A stretch of 64,000 nucleotides of DNA, taken from IMG/VR virus record IMGVR_UViG_3300046009_004793, positions 1 through 64,000 of that record; one strand, 5' to 3'. The position numbers were made by a program, and so were the translations under genes. Shown piece after piece: positions 17,995 to 26,106 of this stretch. The stretch is from a virus. Positions within the stretch are counted from its first letter, which is position 1; each line of letters starts with the position of its first letter. Under the pieces are notes generated by a model. That model had not been told where the DNA came from and searched no databases. It saw nothing but the letters and a program-made list of their open reading frames with translations.

Positions 17995-18695
17995 TTTTGT
18001 GTTATTATTGGAAATCCAGAAGACTTTCGATTCATATACATCTGTTTATCATAATTAGAACCAATTTGCATATTTCTTGCCATTAGACTATCTTGATTTT
18101 CAAACCATTTATGAATAATTGGTCTTCGTTTTATGTGTTTCAGAACTCCTAATGATTCAAAAACTTCTGTCTGTTCATTGTCACACCATTCAGATTTGTA
18201 ATCAGGATGATACACATATCCAAATAAATTGTACAGTGTTCTTCCAATAATAGGAAGAGTAATTAAAGTTTTATATCCTTCTGGACCTTTATGATCAAGC
18301 CGAGGATCTGTATCATAGTTTAAACTACCCTTTAAATCGGGAAAGAAAGAAAACATATCATTAACTATGATATCGTCCCAATTATTTTCAACTGGTTCCA
18401 TATCATCTGCCGTAGAAATTAAAATATCCCAAGAACTATCGGGAATATCTCTATTTATTGCATGTATTTTTCCTCTACTTTCCCCATAAAAGAAACTAAT
18501 AGTTACATTATCTGTATTTTTAGATTCTAGGAATTGACGAATATGTTCATTGTTCAATAGAACATCATCTGTGTCCATGCTAATGATTACTGTTATTTTA
18601 TGTTTACCAGAAGCCTTATTTAAATAAGAATTCAAATTTGACATAAATTTTTCAGGTCGTTGTCTTGTCGGATATTTTAATAAAATGTGTTTCAT
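17991..18695 (-). CDS. GT-A-fold glycosyltransferase (234 aa)
   Basis: M-K-H-I-L-L-K-Y-P-T-R-Q-R-P opens a GT-A domain, with V-I-I-S-M-D-T-D-D as an acid motif at about 33-41 and I-S-T-A-D-D-M-E as a second acid cluster near 98. N-Y-D-T-D-P-R-L-D-H near 125 and E-W-C-D-N-E-Q-T-E near 170 are further acid sites common in GT2-like enzymes. Start set at ATG 18695, with GAG 9 nt upstream supplied by the end of the small ORF before it. The in-frame codon at 18716 is TTG. Confidence 0.7.
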   Translation of the reverse strand: MKHILLKYPTRQRPEKFMSNLNSYLNKASGKHKITVIISMDTDDVLLNNEHIRQFLESKNTDNVTISFFYGESRGKIHAINRDIPDSSWDILISTADDMEPVENNWDDIIVNDMFSFFPDLKGSLNYDTDPRLDHKGPEGYKTLITLPIIGRTLYNLFGYVYHPDYKSEWCDNEQTEVFESLGVLKHIKRRPIIHKWFENQDSLMARNMQIGSNYDKQMYMNRKSSGFPIITQK

Positions 18696-18705
18696 AGTAA
18701 AAATC

Positions 18706-18831
18706 TCATAGTACAAAAATCATATTTTCCCATCTATTTTCTATTAATCTATAACCTAATTTTGTAAATTTCTCAAATAATGCAGTATGCATATTATCAT
18801 TCTCTACGCAAATTATATATTTTTTTGTCAT
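18706..18831 (-). CDS. Small ORF (41 aa), unknown
   Basis: ATG 18831 to TGA 18706 fills the 140-nt space between two glycosyltransferase genes. GAG sits 7 nt before the ATG. Its stop codon overlaps the Shine-Dalgarno of the next gene, a layout typical of coupled phage genes. The product begins M-T-K-K-Y-I-I-C-V-E and contains an amphipathic stretch (F-E-K-F-T-K-L-G-Y-R-L-I-E). It might be a remnant of a longer glycosyltransferase N-terminus or a genuine small protein. No function can be assigned. Confidence 0.5.
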   Translation of the reverse strand: MTKKYIICVENDNMHTALFEKFTKLGYRLIENRWENMIFVL

Positions 18832-18834
18832 ATA

Positions 18835-19548
18835 TTATCTCATTTCGTGGGTATCGACCAGATTACGATCAGGTAAATAACCATCTAATTCATAAACATC
18901 TTTCTCATTGTTTACAATTATTTGTTGACCAACAAAATAAACACCGCCATTATTAACTCCACGGTGTGTTCCGGGTGGAAATGGTTTTTTAGAAAAAAAT
19001 GGATCGTGTTCAATATAACTGAATTTATTATTTTTTATTTTGTGAGTTAAATATGCAGACATAAAATTCTGATCTTGTGTTTTTTCTAAAGACGGATTAT
19101 AGCGTTTAATGGCATTAAACATTTCACCTTTAAATTTATCACACTTAAGTCCAAACATTCCTGCTTGTATAAACCAAGCATGATATGGATGATCTCGCAT
19201 TATATGAATATCTGCATCTGATTTAATCCATTCATCTACTGCTAGTTTTTCTCTAAAAGACACTCTAGAGTCGGCATCTCTAAAAATTGCGCGTTCAACA
19301 TCCACAAAATCAACAGCCAAAAATCTATTCATTGCCGATCTATTATCACCAATAGATTCTATCTGTATTACATTTGTATTTTTTCTAGTTTTAAGTTCTT
19401 TGATTATTTCTTCGGGAACACAGGAATTGCAGAAATAATAACAAACCCATCCCGGATAAACATCTAATGCTAAATCTGCATTATTTATTGCTCCTCTCGT
19501 ATAGAGAGGATTATTGCCCCATAAACTAAAAGAAATCACATTTTTCAT
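18835..19548 (-). CDS. Glycosyltransferase-like protein (237 aa)
   Basis: Begins V-I-S-F-S-L-W-G-N-N-P-L-Y, then A-I-F-R-D-A-D-S-R near 93 supplying a D-x-D-type site, M-R-D-H-P-Y-H-A-W and a C-terminal G-x-H/N-N-G-G pattern. I recognise the general nucleotide-diphospho-sugar transferase look but not a CAZy family. D-Q-N-F near 158 resembles the D-Q-D/D-Q-N element that binds acceptor in GT8/GT34 enzymes. Lies 3 nt after the upstream GT2 gene. Role in glycan assembly is inferred from motif plus context. Confidence 0.65.
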   Translation of the reverse strand: MKNVISFSLWGNNPLYTRGAINNADLALDVYPGWVCYYFCNSCVPEEIIKELKTRKNTNVIQIESIGDNRSAMNRFLAVDFVDVERAIFRDADSRVSFREKLAVDEWIKSDADIHIMRDHPYHAWFIQAGMFGLKCDKFKGEMFNAIKRYNPSLEKTQDQNFMSAYLTHKIKNNKFSYIEHDPFFSKKPFPPGTHRGVNNGGVYFVGQQIIVNNEKDVYELDGYLPDRNLVDTHEMR

Positions 19549-19551
19549 TTT

Positions 19552-20154
19552 TTATTTTTTCATAAATTGTATCGATTCAGATGTTCTATCATCATATCGA
19601 TACAAATGTAGTATCTTATTTATGTGTGTTTCTGATTTTACTTTGGGATACATCAAAAGACACCAAGCAAAATCTTCACCATATGAAGATGCTTCAAGTT
19701 TTGCTTGTTTTGCTATTTCTGATTTCCAGAAACACATATGAAATGGTGGGCGTTTTACATGAGTCATTCCCGGAATATATCTCTCATTCGGATTGTTCAT
19801 GTTAAAATTAACTATAAATTGATTTCCATTTACTATGCAGTGCTGATCAAAACTTATAACATCGGCTGGTTTTTCTTTTATAGTATTAATAATAGTTGAC
19901 ATATAATCATCAGTAATATCATCGTCATCATCCATGAAAGCAATCCATTTACCTCTAGCAGAGTCTAAGAGTGCTTGCCGTTTTTCGCCAATAGTCATAC
20001 TTTTATTATCAATCAGGCAAAGAATTTCAACCTCTGGATAGTTTTTTGTTTGCTCTAACATTTTATTGTATAGGGGTATTAGATATTTTTCAATTCTAGA
20101 TGGTATTGAAAGTATAAGTATACTGACTAAAACGCTGTCTTTATCAGTTGGCAT
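19552..20154 (-). CDS. Family 2 glycosyltransferase (200 aa)
   Basis: Classic short GT2: L-V-S-I-L-I-L-S-I-P-S-R near 8-19, a first acid after the second strand (L-C-L-I-D-N-K), G-E-K-R-Q-A-L-L near 57-64 and W-I-A-F-M-D-D-D-D-D near 70-79. Y-G-E-D-F-A-W-C near 158 is the conserved E-D acceptor motif. The length covers only the catalytic domain. Overlaps the end of the GT10-like gene upstream by 11 nt. Sugar and acceptor unknown. Confidence 0.8.
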   Translation of the reverse strand: MPTDKDSVLVSILILSIPSRIEKYLIPLYNKMLEQTKNYPEVEILCLIDNKSMTIGEKRQALLDSARGKWIAFMDDDDDITDDYMSTIINTIKEKPADVISFDQHCIVNGNQFIVNFNMNNPNERYIPGMTHVKRPPFHMCFWKSEIAKQAKLEASSYGEDFAWCLLMYPKVKSETHINKILHLYRYDDRTSESIQFMKK

Positions 20155-21001
20155 ATTTTATTTCTCCTGCTGCTTTAATAATTCTGTCTACAAAATTCAC
20201 ACAATATTGTTTTGCTTTTTCAAAGTTATAATTAATCTTATCAATATTTTCTTTGTAATATTTTTCTGTATATTCTGTTGTGAGAATTCGTTGAGGATTA
20301 ATCCAATAACTCGTATCAAAAAAATCTGAAATATTTGGACATCCCCAATAAATTGGGATTGTTTTAGTTATTAAACAATCAATTAATTTTTCAGAAAAGT
20401 AATTTAGTTCGTTTGAACTTTCAATTACAACAGAATACATTGAATTAAACAGATGAATTTTGTCATCATTTGGTAATAGTGATTCGCCTGGTATGGGAAA
20501 CCGTGTAGATGAATAAAAATTTAATTTGGCTGGTATGTGTTTTCGGTTATTCCAAATTGTGTGTCTTATTCCGTATCCCAATTTTCCAGATAAAGCCCCA
20601 CATATCATACTAATAGAATTTTCTTTTTGTATTTTTCCAAGATCTTCTGTAAATGTCCCATGTGAATCTGGATGGTGTTTGGATTTGTTAAGCCATGTTG
20701 TACCATATGGAACTAACACTGCATTTTTGCAATTATCTAATATCTTTGGATGTGTTGTTGCAATTTTTGTATAGTGATGTTGATTTGCAATTACATGATC
20801 TGCCTGTTCCACCCAAGCAGAAGTAGTTGGTTCATTACAATTTACAAAAATTTTATGTTTTGAGTCTGAAAAAAAATGAACATCCCCACCGGGTCTTTGA
20901 TTTTTACCAAATCTAGTAAAATGTATTTCGCATGACTCTTTTAGATCAGGTATCTGATCTTCAGAAAACATATAGTCTGCATTAAGAATAATTGGTTTCA
21001 T
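20144..21001 (-). CDS. GT10 (fucosyltransferase-like) glycosyltransferase
   Basis: The C-terminal half carries the GT10 donor-site pattern: V-V-I-E-S-S-N-E, then Y-F-S-E-K-L-I-D-C-L and T-I-P-I-Y-W-G at about 190-215. In GT10 this is the E-N-S / Y-V-T-E-K-L / P-V-Y-x-G series that binds GDP-sugar. The N-terminal half has an acceptor-type Rossmann domain (H-V-I-A-N-Q-H-H). GT-B fold, expected alpha-1,3/1,4 transfer. A second GT10-like gene precedes it, overlapping by 20 nt. Whether the donor is GDP-fucose is unknown; no fucose pathway is seen here. Confidence 0.8.
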   Translation of the reverse strand: MKPIILNADYMFSEDQIPDLKESCEIHFTRFGKNQRPGGDVHFFSDSKHKIFVNCNEPTTSAWVEQADHVIANQHHYTKIATTHPKILDNCKNAVLVPYGTTWLNKSKHHPDSHGTFTEDLGKIQKENSISMICGALSGKLGYGIRHTIWNNRKHIPAKLNFYSSTRFPIPGESLLPNDDKIHLFNSMYSVVIESSNELNYFSEKLIDCLITKTIPIYWGCPNISDFFDTSYWINPQRILTTEYTEKYYKENIDKINYNFEKAKQYCVNFVDRIIKAAGEIKYAN

Positions 21002-21842
21002 TTATTTTATTCCAAAGATAATCATCACTTGATTGTAATTTTTTTATTTTGTCAAAGTTTTCTTCAACGGCATCTAGTTTAGAATAATAAAGTTCTGGTG
21101 TCAATGATTTAATATCAAAAGTTTCATTTAATAAAATTATTCCATTAATGTTAAACAACTCACCAATAGCAGGATTCCCAAGATAAACTGGAATAGTTCC
21201 TGTGGCAAAACAGTCTGTCAGTTTTTCCGTATAATAACCATCATAGAAATCATTCTCCACTACTATATGAAACATATAATCCTTCAACCCAAACATTTTG
21301 CTTTTCCATGGCTGAGTTGGATCTGTTTCAGGAAGTTTAGGAGAACCACAGGCACCACCAAACAAATCTAAATTATCTTTAAATCTATTTGCATATCCAT
21401 GACGAATCATGTGTCCTTTTGTGTATTGTTTATGAGATGCAACCATACTAACTAACTTTATTTTGTCGTATATTGCATATTCCGACTCAGGAATCCACGG
21501 CAAATTACTTCCTGCCGGACAATATTTAAATACTTTAGAAAAAGATACTAAATTTTTATCTGATACAAAAATTGTTTTGAATCGTTTTTCTAGTTTATCA
21601 TAGTTCCAAGATAAAAACTGAGAAAGATTATTTACTACGGATCTGGACTCGCACACCCATCCATATATTTCAGTTATTCCGGGTGGAAGTTGCTCATACT
21701 GCATAATTGTATTATCAATTAATACAAGTTTATCTATATTAGAATACTTAGGTAAAGACCATTCAAAGTTTTTAGGTTTTCTATTTGAACACGATGAACT
21801 ATTCACATCAAAAGGAAATCCATAACCAAAAAGTTTATTCAT
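20982..21842 (-). CDS. GT10-like glycosyltransferase, second copy
   Basis: Same C-terminal series as its neighbour: F-H-I-V-V-E-N-D-F, then Y-Y-T-E-K-L-T-D-C-F and G-T-I-P-V-Y-L-G, here near 188-216. The N-terminal half is quite different (S-C-S-N-R-K-P-K-N-F-E-W), so the two probably differ in acceptor. The adjacent pair looks like an old tandem duplication or two separate acquisitions. Coupled to the upstream gene by ATGA. Confidence 0.75.
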   Translation of the reverse strand: MNKLFGYGFPFDVNSSSCSNRKPKNFEWSLPKYSNIDKLVLIDNTIMQYEQLPPGITEIYGWVCESRSVVNNLSQFLSWNYDKLEKRFKTIFVSDKNLVSFSKVFKYCPAGSNLPWIPESEYAIYDKIKLVSMVASHKQYTKGHMIRHGYANRFKDNLDLFGGACGSPKLPETDPTQPWKSKMFGLKDYMFHIVVENDFYDGYYTEKLTDCFATGTIPVYLGNPAIGELFNINGIILLNETFDIKSLTPELYYSKLDAVEENFDKIKKLQSSDDYLWNKINETNYS

Positions 21843-22504
21843 GTTTTAACTTCCATAAATGAATTGCCTGGTGATTGCCATTCAACCAATTCGTCGTTAT
21901 AACCCATTTTTTTAAGTGCTTCCTTCTTAGAAGGTGCGTCGGAAAGACCCATCATCAATACTGTAGAAGCAGTTGCTTTGCCAGGCCAAGCACAATATTC
22001 TTCTCCTAATATTGCAACTTTTTTCTTTTGTTCAATTAAATACTTATGAGCACAACCAATAAACGTTTCGTGGTCAAACAAATTTCCTTTTGTTCTTTTA
22101 ACAAATTCACACTGATTTATCCATGTTTTAACAAACTCCAAACTTTCATTATTAAAATTAAACCACAGTGGAGATGCTTTAATCTTTACTAAATTATTTG
22201 GTTCGGTCGAAGCAGCACCAAGACTTACTCCAAGATTGGCAAACCCATCAAATGCATTTGGTTGTTTTAATATAAATGTATCAATATCCAACCAAAGGAT
22301 TGGTCTTTTATGTTCCGTGAGTTTTGAGTATATAAATTTTGGTTTTACTAAACAATTATCTTGATAACTGCCTAAAGATTGTATTTGAGTAATTTCAGCA
22401 GGAATTTGTAATCGTTCGCACTCCTCACGAAAACGTGCGGCATGATCGCTATAATAGGTGCTACCATCTACATCACAAAAATAACTTATCACAAGTGTTT
22501 GCAT
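21839..22504 (-). CDS. Nucleotide-diphospho-sugar transferase-like protein (221 aa)
   Basis: First gene of the glycan cassette. I-L-W-L-D-I-D-T-F near 69-77 is a DxD donor site. N-L-F-D-H-E-T-F near 141 and G-E-E-Y-C-A-W-P-G near 167 are the later acid and acceptor segments seen in GT77/GT8-like proteins. No signal peptide. It starts 2 nt after the regA stop, so the whole cassette can be read on regA transcripts. Family placement is approximate. Confidence 0.65.
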   Translation of the reverse strand: MQTLVISYFCDVDGSTYYSDHAARFREECERLQIPAEITQIQSLGSYQDNCLVKPKFIYSKLTEHKRPILWLDIDTFILKQPNAFDGFANLGVSLGAASTEPNNLVKIKASPLWFNFNNESLEFVKTWINQCEFVKRTKGNLFDHETFIGCAHKYLIEQKKKVAILGEEYCAWPGKATASTVLMMGLSDAPSKKEALKKMGYNDELVEWQSPGNSFMEVKT

Positions 22505-22505
22505 A

Positions 22506-22907
22506 TTATTTACCTATATGATATTTAGGAATAAGGTCCCATTCTTTCTTTTCTTTGAAAGGAATAATTTTTAGTTGTGCGATACTCAATTGATTTTCTT
22601 TGTACTTATCGTCTAGTGGTGTTAGAAGTTCCCATTCAGTTAATAGTTTAACAATTGTATTTCTTCTTGCGATATCACTTTCGCTTGTGTCAGTTTCTAA
22701 ACCATCTAGTGCCAAAAGTTCTTTAAAGTGAAGAATTGCATATCTTCCTCGTTTATGAAGTATATGACAACTTTGATACAATTTTTTTTCTTTACGGGAT
22801 GAAACACCAATTCGGGTAAGGGTTTCTTTTACTTTGAGAAAATCGTCTTCATGCTTAAGTCGAATTTCCACTCCGTACCCTTCAAATATATCTTCCGTGT
22901 TTTTCAT
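22506..22907 (-). CDS. regA: RegA translational repressor
   Basis: RNA-binding protein that blocks translation of early phage messages by covering their start regions. The N-terminal part (K-H-E-D-D-F-L-K-V-K-E-T-L-T-R-I-G) and the later L-Y-Q-S-C-H-I-L, H-F-K-E-L and K-E-W-D-L-I-P-K-Y align closely with T4 RegA as I recall it. Length 133 aa versus 122 in T4. It follows gp62 as in T4. In T4 the next gene is DNA polymerase gp43; here the glycan cassette follows instead. A late box and a small hairpin lie in its leader. Confidence 0.93.
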   Translation of the reverse strand: MKNTEDIFEGYGVEIRLKHEDDFLKVKETLTRIGVSSRKEKKLYQSCHILHKRGRYAILHFKELLALDGLETDTSESDIARRNTIVKLLTEWELLTPLDDKYKENQLSIAQLKIIPFKEKKEWDLIPKYHIGK

Positions 22908-22956
22908 ACTAAACCATTTCTATTAATATTATATGCCATATCATTGATGGCACAGA

Positions 22957-22964
22957 TATTTATT
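22957..22964 (-). promoter_or_regulatory. Late promoter box AATAAATA upstream of regA
   Basis: AATAAATA overlaps the gp62 stop codon, 49 nt before the regA ATG. The predicted leader contains a perfect 6-bp hairpin (TGCCAT/ATGGCA with a 7-nt loop, about 22934-22952). The same transcript would read on into the glycan cassette. Confidence 0.45.
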
Positions 22965-23376
22965 ATTTGGCTAGTTTTGACGAGTCTTTGGAAGATCCCC
23001 CCTTGTATGTTTCTTCTTTTAGTTTCTTTATATCCTCTTCTGTTAACAAAGATAATACTTCTTTTGCCCGTTTATATGAATAACCATAAACTTCCTTTAA
23101 AATATCCATGAGTTCATATGTTTCATATTCATCTTTTAGCCATTTACTGTATCGCTTTCTTTGCCTTACGGATAAACGTAGATAGTCAAAATGCATTTTT
23201 TTATTTACAGATGGAAACATATTCATCTGGTTTGATTGCATTATTGTATCTGGAAAGTAGGATAAAGAATGGTTTACAATATATGGTGCATAATCTTTTT
23301 CATTTGGATTGTTTTCACCATCTAAAATAGACTCTTTTGAGTAGTTAATTGCTGTTAAAAAGTCTCCAAGTTTCAT
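22963..23376 (-). CDS. gp62: Clamp loader small subunit gp62
   Basis: Partner of gp44 in the sliding-clamp loader. H-S-L-S-Y-F-P-D-T followed by M-N-x-F/Y and F-D-Y-L-R-L-S-V-R-Q-R-K-R-Y-S-K-W are hallmarks of T4-like gp62. 137 aa versus 187 in T4, a short form that I associate with marine T4-like phages. Start overlaps the gp44 stop as ATGA, the classic 44-62 coupling. The S/K-rich tail is poorly conserved. Confidence 0.9.
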   Translation of the reverse strand: MKLGDFLTAINYSKESILDGENNPNEKDYAPYIVNHSLSYFPDTIMQSNQMNMFPSVNKKMHFDYLRLSVRQRKRYSKWLKDEYETYELMDILKEVYGYSYKRAKEVLSLLTEEDIKKLKEETYKGGSSKDSSKLAK

Positions 23377-24311
23377 TTAAATTCACACCCCATCATAAGT
23401 TCAACGAGACAAGCAACAAGATTAATTTCTTGATCTGCAACAAAAGCCGATTTATATTGATACTCTGCTAGAGTAAGAATAGCAGTAGGAATAGAACCGC
23501 TCTTTAGATGCTCATATAACCCATCGTAGAGTTTTCTAAAGACATACTGAGGATCATTGTCGATATTAGAAACTACCCATTGGCGAACCGATGCAAATTC
23601 TTTGTTTTGCATGTGCTTCATAAGTTCTTTAATTTTGAGTTCTCCGACTTCACTCAAAATGCCAATATCAATAGTTCCTGCTGAAGAATACCGTTGCAGT
23701 TCGTTTAGTGTCCTACGAAAATCAGGAAAATGTTTTATGATTAATTGAGATAGTACTTTCTTATCATAAGTAATCTTTTCTTGATCCAAAACATATTCAC
23801 ACCGCTTTAAAAATTGTTTTGCTAGTTCTGGTTTTTCTTTTACAGGAATACTAAAATCAATGCAAGTACAACGGGAGTGAATAGGCTCAATAATTCGATT
23901 TTTGTAATTACAAGTAAGAATAAATCGGCAATTCTTTGCAAATTCTTCAATAGCACCGCGCAAAGCCGGTTGAATTGATTGTGCATTTGAGTAATCAAAC
24001 TCATCAAGAATTACAATTTTTCGAGTATCGGACAGGGAAATAGTAGAAGCAAATTGACGAATCTTAGTTCTAAGCGTGTCAATATTACCGTCCTCTGAGC
24101 AATTGATTATAATCCAATCTGCACCAAGTTCATTACAGAGTGCTCTAGCAACGCTTGTTTTACCAGTTCCTGCTTTTCCAGATAGTAAAAGATTTGGACA
24201 CTCTCCTGCCTCAACGATATCAGTAAATGTTTTCTTCAGAGAGTCTGGAAGAATACACTCATTAATTGTTTTTGGTCGATATTTTTCAACAAATAGATTA
24301 ATTTCATTCAT
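23373..24311 (-). CDS. gp44: Clamp loader large subunit gp44
   Basis: RFC-like AAA+ ATPase that opens and loads the gp45 clamp with gp62. N-terminus V-E-K-Y-R-P-K-T-I-N-E-C-I-L-P as in T4. Walker A G-K-A-G-T-G-K-T at 45-52, Walker B I-L-D-E-F-D at 101-106 and arginine-finger S-R-C near 150. P-D-F-R-R-T-L-N-E-L is the lid-domain sensor 2 region. Start set at ATG 24311 with GGAG 7 nt upstream (312 aa, T4 319). The in-frame codon at 24347 is TTG and lies in a terminator hairpin. Confidence 0.95.
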   Translation of the reverse strand: MNEINLFVEKYRPKTINECILPDSLKKTFTDIVEAGECPNLLLSGKAGTGKTSVARALCNELGADWIIINCSEDGNIDTLRTKIRQFASTISLSDTRKIVILDEFDYSNAQSIQPALRGAIEEFAKNCRFILTCNYKNRIIEPIHSRCTCIDFSIPVKEKPELAKQFLKRCEYVLDQEKITYDKKVLSQLIIKHFPDFRRTLNELQRYSSAGTIDIGILSEVGELKIKELMKHMQNKEFASVRQWVVSNIDNDPQYVFRKLYDGLYEHLKSGSIPTAILTLAEYQYKSAFVADQEINLVACLVELMMGCEFK

Positions 24312-24324
24312 ATTATACTCCAAT

Positions 24325-24357
24325 AAAAAAGACGACTGGAAACCCAATCGTCTTTTT
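24325..24357 (-). terminator. Rho-independent terminator between gp45 and gp44
   Basis: A 10-bp stem, AAAAAGACGA with TCGTCTTTTT, encloses a 12-nt loop that can extend pairing (TGG/CCA). The minus-strand 3' arm ends in a T run. It lies 20 nt after the gp45 stop and just before the gp44 Shine-Dalgarno, so it could make clamp message more abundant than loader message. Confidence 0.8.
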
Positions 24358-24376
24358 AAAACTCAAGGTTTCTCAC

Positions 24377-25066
24377 TCACTTATTGTAGTGACTTGTCGA
24401 TTCAAGTGCAACCCAATACTTGAGAGAAAGATCCTTATGGCTAAATTGACTAATCACAGACTTTGCAATCTTGACTTCGTATTCGCCAGGCAAGAACTTC
24501 AAGTTTTCAATTCTAAAATCAAACGAGAAAGATGAATCATCAGTCTTGTCCGCCAATTCAACAACATATTTGTTGCAAGTTGGATCGTTCTTATCACAAA
24601 CAACACCCACAATTTTATCTCCTTCAGTTGTAACAGAAAGGTGTGGAAGTTGAAGAACTGAGGAAGAACGAACGATTTCATCAAACAATGTTTCTGTCAA
24701 ATCAAATGTTACAACTGCTTCTGGCATGTTGATTGACTTCGTTGGAACTGTTAGCAATTTTGGTTCTGAATAGTAGTAAGTAACACTAGAACCATTATTG
24801 CCAGAAATAATTACGGACTTTTCACCAAACTCAAAGTCTGGATCTTTGAAGAGAGACACGGTTCCTAGAAACTTGTTCATGTCCCAAATACCAAACTCAG
24901 TATCAAACTTTTCATCTACCTTTACTTCTGCCATAACATTCTTAGCAGGAGCAACTGTGGAAATCTTAGTTCCTGGCTTTACCAGCAGATTTGAGTTAAT
25001 TGAAGTAAAATTCTTTAAAATTGTTAGTGTTTGTTTAGAAATTTTCATAGATGTAGATGTAGTCAT
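24377..25066 (-). CDS. gp45: Sliding clamp gp45
   Basis: Trimeric DNA polymerase processivity clamp and, in T4, the mobile enhancer of late transcription. K-I-S-K-Q-T-L-T-I-L-K-N-F-T-S-I-N aligns with the T4 start. F-L-G-T-V-S-L-F, L-P-G-E-Y-E-V-K and the C-terminal V-A-L-E-S-T-S-H match conserved positions. 229 aa, as in T4 (228). GAGG lies 7 nt before ATG 25066, which makes it preferable to the internal ATG six codons on. Start overlaps the upstream small gene (ATGA). Confidence 0.94.
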   Translation of the reverse strand: MTTSTSMKISKQTLTILKNFTSINSNLLVKPGTKISTVAPAKNVMAEVKVDEKFDTEFGIWDMNKFLGTVSLFKDPDFEFGEKSVIISGNNGSSVTYYYSEPKLLTVPTKSINMPEAVVTFDLTETLFDEIVRSSSVLQLPHLSVTTEGDKIVGVVCDKNDPTCNKYVVELADKTDDSSFSFDFRIENLKFLPGEYEVKIAKSVISQFSHKDLSLKYWVALESTSHYNK

Positions 25067-25248
25067 TGGTAATCCTCGTCTTCCATTTTATCAGCAATGT
25101 CGTCAAAGTCAATATTTCCGTGCTTAATATCATCCATAATACGTCTAGTATCGTGGCGATTTCCTCGGTTCTTTTTAACGCGAGTCTTCTTTACGGTGCG
25201 TTTAAAATCACGATTATCAGGTTCTCTTCCTTTATAGTATTCTGACAT
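25063..25248 (-). CDS. Conserved-position small protein upstream of gp45 (61 aa)
   Basis: Highly charged: basic first half (K-R-T-V-K-K-T-R-V-K-K-N-R) and acidic end (D-F-D-D-I-A-D-K-M-E-D-E-D). T4 carries rpbA, an RNA polymerase-binding protein gene, at this place, but this product is half as long and I see no convincing match. It starts directly after the RNase H stop and overlaps gp45 by ATGA, so it belongs to the replication operon. Function unknown; nucleic-acid or polymerase binding is a guess from charge. Confidence 0.7.
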   Translation of the reverse strand: MSEYYKGREPDNRDFKRTVKKTRVKKNRGNRHDTRRIMDDIKHGNIDFDDIADKMEDEDYQ

Positions 25249-26088
25249 TTAAAAATCCTCGATATTTTCCATTAAATTTTTAAGTTTATTTTGAATCATG
25301 TATGACATAACTTTTGTTTTTGAACCATTAATTGGTTTCTCAAACTCTTTAAGGATATTGTTCTCCAAATCAACAGGGATAGAAGATAGATCAATAATAG
25401 ACTTGTTTCTGTCATAGAATGGTAACTCCTGAATACGGTTATTCACGATGTCATCCATAACTTTAGACATAACCTTTGTTGTAAGTCTCTTTTGAGATTT
25501 ATTTTCATTTACGAACGTATCATCATCCGAAAAAATATTTGGAACTCCATCAGAAGCATCGCCGCGAACGATGTGTTCCATCAAAAACATTTTTGGATTA
25601 TCACTCTTGATGTATGCTTTTTTTAGTGGACTGTATTGATATACATTTTCAAATACACCAAGTTGCATAAAATCTTTATCATTTGAAAGAATTAAAATTT
25701 TATCAGTCTTATGATAATGCTTGGTTAGAACAAAAATGATATCATCTGCTTCAGCAGTATCCATAGTTACGCTCTTATACGGAAAATTTTCCTTAATTTC
25801 AGAACGAATCTTATGGAGACTATTGTAAATAGCATCCCAATCCATGTCAGAATTTGCTTGATTCTTTTTACGATTTTGTTTGTATTGGGGAAAGATTTTC
25901 TTTCTCCAACAGTTACTAGAATCATTACAGATTACTAATTGACCATACTCAGACCTAAATTCTGAGTTATATTTGCGGTAGGTATTCAATACCATATGGC
26001 GAATATAATCTTCATTCAGTTCTGGATAATCCTTCATTGTTTGAAAAATACTTGCCAAAATTATTTGATTGTTATCAAGGAGTATAAT
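25249..26088 (-). CDS. rnh: RNase H / 5'-3' flap exonuclease, possible AUU start
   Basis: T4 RNase H family, removes RNA primers from lagging strands. T-A-E-A-D-D-I-I-F, S-N-D-K-D-F-M-Q-L and R-G-D-A-S-D-G-V carry the metal-binding acids in order. The frame has no ATG or GTG at the right place. The TTG at 26058 would cut off I-I-L-L-D-N-N-Q-I, which aligns with the conserved first strand I-C-L-I-D-F-S-Q of T4. An ATT at 26088 has GAGG exactly 6 nt upstream and includes that strand, so I propose AUU initiation (279 aa, T4 305). If wrong, the start is TTG 26058 or a base error exists. Confidence 0.85.
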   Translation of the reverse strand: MILLDNNQIILASIFQTMKDYPELNEDYIRHMVLNTYRKYNSEFRSEYGQLVICNDSSNCWRKKIFPQYKQNRKKNQANSDMDWDAIYNSLHKIRSEIKENFPYKSVTMDTAEADDIIFVLTKHYHKTDKILILSNDKDFMQLGVFENVYQYSPLKKAYIKSDNPKMFLMEHIVRGDASDGVPNIFSDDDTFVNENKSQKRLTTKVMSKVMDDIVNNRIQELPFYDRNKSIIDLSSIPVDLENNILKEFEKPINGSKTKVMSYMIQNKLKNLMENIEDF

Positions 26089-26106
26089 GTTGCACCTCTT
26101 TGTTTT

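Noticed and set aside
24312-24347. Upstream extension of gp44
   Set aside because: It starts at TTG inside the terminator stem, and T4 gp44 aligns from the ATG at 24311.
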